Source of the DNA: Lachnospiraceae bacterium
GTDB lineage: Bacteria > Bacillota > Clostridia > Lachnospirales > Lachnospiraceae
Direction: 5' to 3'
DNA: 64,000 nucleotides
Assembly: GCA_014804645.1 (NCBI GenBank)
Contig: JAAUZI010000027.1
Coordinates: 19,451 to 83,450, forward strand
Part shown: in pieces, positions 62,937 to 64,000 of the stretch
Position numbering within the stretch: position 1 is the stretch's first letter
How the letters are laid out: each line of letters begins with the position of its first letter
Position numbers and translations under genes: made by a program
Notes under the pieces: model-generated
What the model was told of the DNA's origin: nothing
Databases searched by the model: none
What the model saw: only the letters and a program-made list of their open reading frames with translations

Positions 62937-64000
62937 ATGGATAAAAAGGGGCGTTTTTGGGAAATTGTGGCCTGGGGACTGCTGGCGGCGGTGTTTCTGC
63001 TGCTGGCGGCCCTGAATGCTTTCTGGGGGGATCACTGGATCGATTCAGACATGGCGGCGGAGATGATTTTTTCCCGGCTGCTGGCTCAGGAGGGCAAATG
63101 GATTGCCACGGAGAACTGGTATTACTCCACGGAATTTCGGGTACTGTATACACAGCTGATCATGGTTCCGCTGTTTCATTTGCTGGAGGACTGGCATGTG
63201 ATTCGCATGCTCACCAATCTAATCACCTATCTGTTGATGCTGGGGGCCTATTTCTACTGCCTGAAACCCTTGAAAGTGCGCAGGAGTACGGTGATTTTCA
63301 GCTCCGTGATCCTGCTGCTGCCATTTTCGGAGACGCTTTTGACTCACATGCAGCTGGGCAACACCTATATGTGGCATGTGATTCTAATATTGCTGGCTTT
63401 TGGTATGTTCCTGCGGCTGTCACAGCCCTGGGAAGGGAAGACTGCGGGAAGGATTTTTACCGGGATTGTCTATATGGCTCTCAGTCTGGTCTGTGGTCTG
63501 TCGGGAGTGCGATATATGCTGGCGCTGCAGGTGCCGCTGTGCATTGCGGCAGGAGTCTATATCATGAAAAGCGAGGAGTTTGCGCTGCTGCGCAGGGAAT
63601 TGTCTGTGAGGCAGCCCTGGGGGCAGATTCGCCGGGTGCTTTCCGGAGAGAGGCAGGCCTATCTGCTCTGGAGTCTGTTGGGATTGCTGGGTGCAGGTGC
63701 AGGTTACCTAGTCAATGTGGCGGTCCTGGGGCGCAGATTTCGGTTTCAGACGTATGATGTCACCAATTTTATCAAGGTCTTTCAGGGAGTGCTGCTGGAG
63801 CGCACCCAGGACACGGTGGGAAATCTGCTGCAGCTGTTCGGGTATATTGAGGAGAAGGGCTTTCTGTCTGTCAGAGGTTTGATTTCCATGCTGGCCTTTG
63901 GTTTTCTGGCAGGAATTCTGTTTCTGACCGTGCGGTGCGCCAGACTGCTGGCAGGGGAGAAGGACAAAGCTGCCCCGGAGCAGGGATGCTCCCTCCAGTT
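62937..64000 (+). CDS. Multi-pass membrane protein, 3' end outside window
   Basis: From ATG 62937 an open frame of 354 codons runs off the right edge without a stop. It starts MDKKGRFWEIVAWG then a long helix (LLAAVFLLLAALNAF), an outer loop GDHWIDSDMAAEMIFSRLLA with Asp-rich GT-C-like character, and at least seven more helices, including YMALSLVCGLSGVRYM and LLWSLLGLLGAGAGYLV. GAGGTAAGT precedes the ATG, 79 bp after the previous gene. A shorter Gly-rich frame on the same strand is a shadow of it. Likely partner in the same glycan pathway. Confidence 0.75.
   Translation, partial: MDKKGRFWEIVAWGLLAAVFLLLAALNAFWGDHWIDSDMAAEMIFSRLLAQEGKWIATENWYYSTEFRVLYTQLIMVPLFHLLEDWHVIRMLTNLITYLLMLGAYFYCLKPLKVRRSTVIFSSVILLLPFSETLLTHMQLGNTYMWHVILILLAFGMFLRLSQPWEGKTAGRIFTGIVYMALSLVCGLSGVRYMLALQVPLCIAAGVYIMKSEEFALLRRELSVRQPWGQIRRVLSGERQAYLLWSLLGLLGAGAGYLVNVAVLGRRFRFQTYDVTNFIKVFQGVLLERTQDTVGNLLQLFGYIEEKGFLSVRGLISMLAFGFLAGILFLTVRCARLLAGEKDKAAPEQGCSLQ

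Noticed and set aside
62957..63757. Gly/Ala-rich rightward frame
   Set aside because: The frame from ATG 62937 encodes clear membrane helices with a ribosome binding site and no stop to the edge; the Gly-rich frame is its shadow.
1..64000. tRNA, rRNA, known riboswitch or CRISPR array
   Set aside because: None recognised by eye on either strand; a covariance-model scan would be decisive.

Overview
The window reads as chromosome of a spore-forming, low-to-mid GC Gram-positive of the Clostridia, most like a gut Lachnospiraceae. Supporting this are spmA/spmB, strong AGGAGG ribosome binding sites throughout, several Cys-anchored lipoproteins, a split transketolase next to an FGGY sugar kinase and an AraD epimerase, a BlaI/BlaR1 pair, a PadR plus DUF1700-type pair, and small families typical of that group (PD-(D/E)XK 'transposase' nucleases, Uma2, DUF6718-like). 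This is inference from gene content; no rRNA or tRNA gene was recognised.

Layout. 1-6.5 kb is housekeeping-like: two tandem solute-binding lipoproteins fused to long N-terminal domains, an acyl carrier protein with a perfect sigma-A promoter, a 74-residue helical protein, and spmAB. 6.5-21.9 kb is an accessory region full of broken and duplicated small genes: nuclease/transposase fragments with copied terminators, two paralogous membrane-anchored Pro/Thr-rich proteins flanking a decayed Uma2 gene, a WYL regulator, two unknown proteins sharing one motif, a run of metallophosphatase genes and fragments, a DnaB-like ATPase whose Walker A lysine is Met, and a decayed YczE-like gene behind a MarR regulator. 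22-28.5 kb has two lipoproteins, an AEC transporter, a membrane-anchored Mrr-type nuclease and a DUF885 peptidase. 28.6-33 kb is a pentose operon (sugar kinase, AraD, split transketolase) behind an elaborate inverted-repeat leader. 33.2-38.6 kb has an amidase, ribulose-phosphate epimerase and a large intracellular GH2 enzyme. 38.7-40.05 kb is a padR/DUF1700 operon read leftward.

40.05-43.9 kb is a strikingly AT-rich cassette: a GNAT-like protein and a PLP-dependent enzyme in one direction, and a pentapeptide-repeat membrane protein in the other, converging with overlapping 3' ends. An identical 23-bp dyad element stands upstream of each arm, in the same orientation relative to each promoter side. 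This is the best candidate for an undescribed system. 44.5-47.3 kb has a TIM-barrel glycosidase-like protein and a Xer-type recombinase. 47.5-52.4 kb is a three-gene surface operon (lipoprotein, M6-type metalloprotease, Gly-rich repeat protein).

52.6-55.5 kb is an RHS/YD-repeat gene broken by frameshifts and an amber stop. 55.8-57.7 kb is a leftward blaI-blaR1 operon ending in a small secreted protein. 58-64 kb carries a PseB-like sugar-nucleotide dehydratase and three large multi-pass membrane proteins of glycosyltransferase/flippase type, the last running off the window end.
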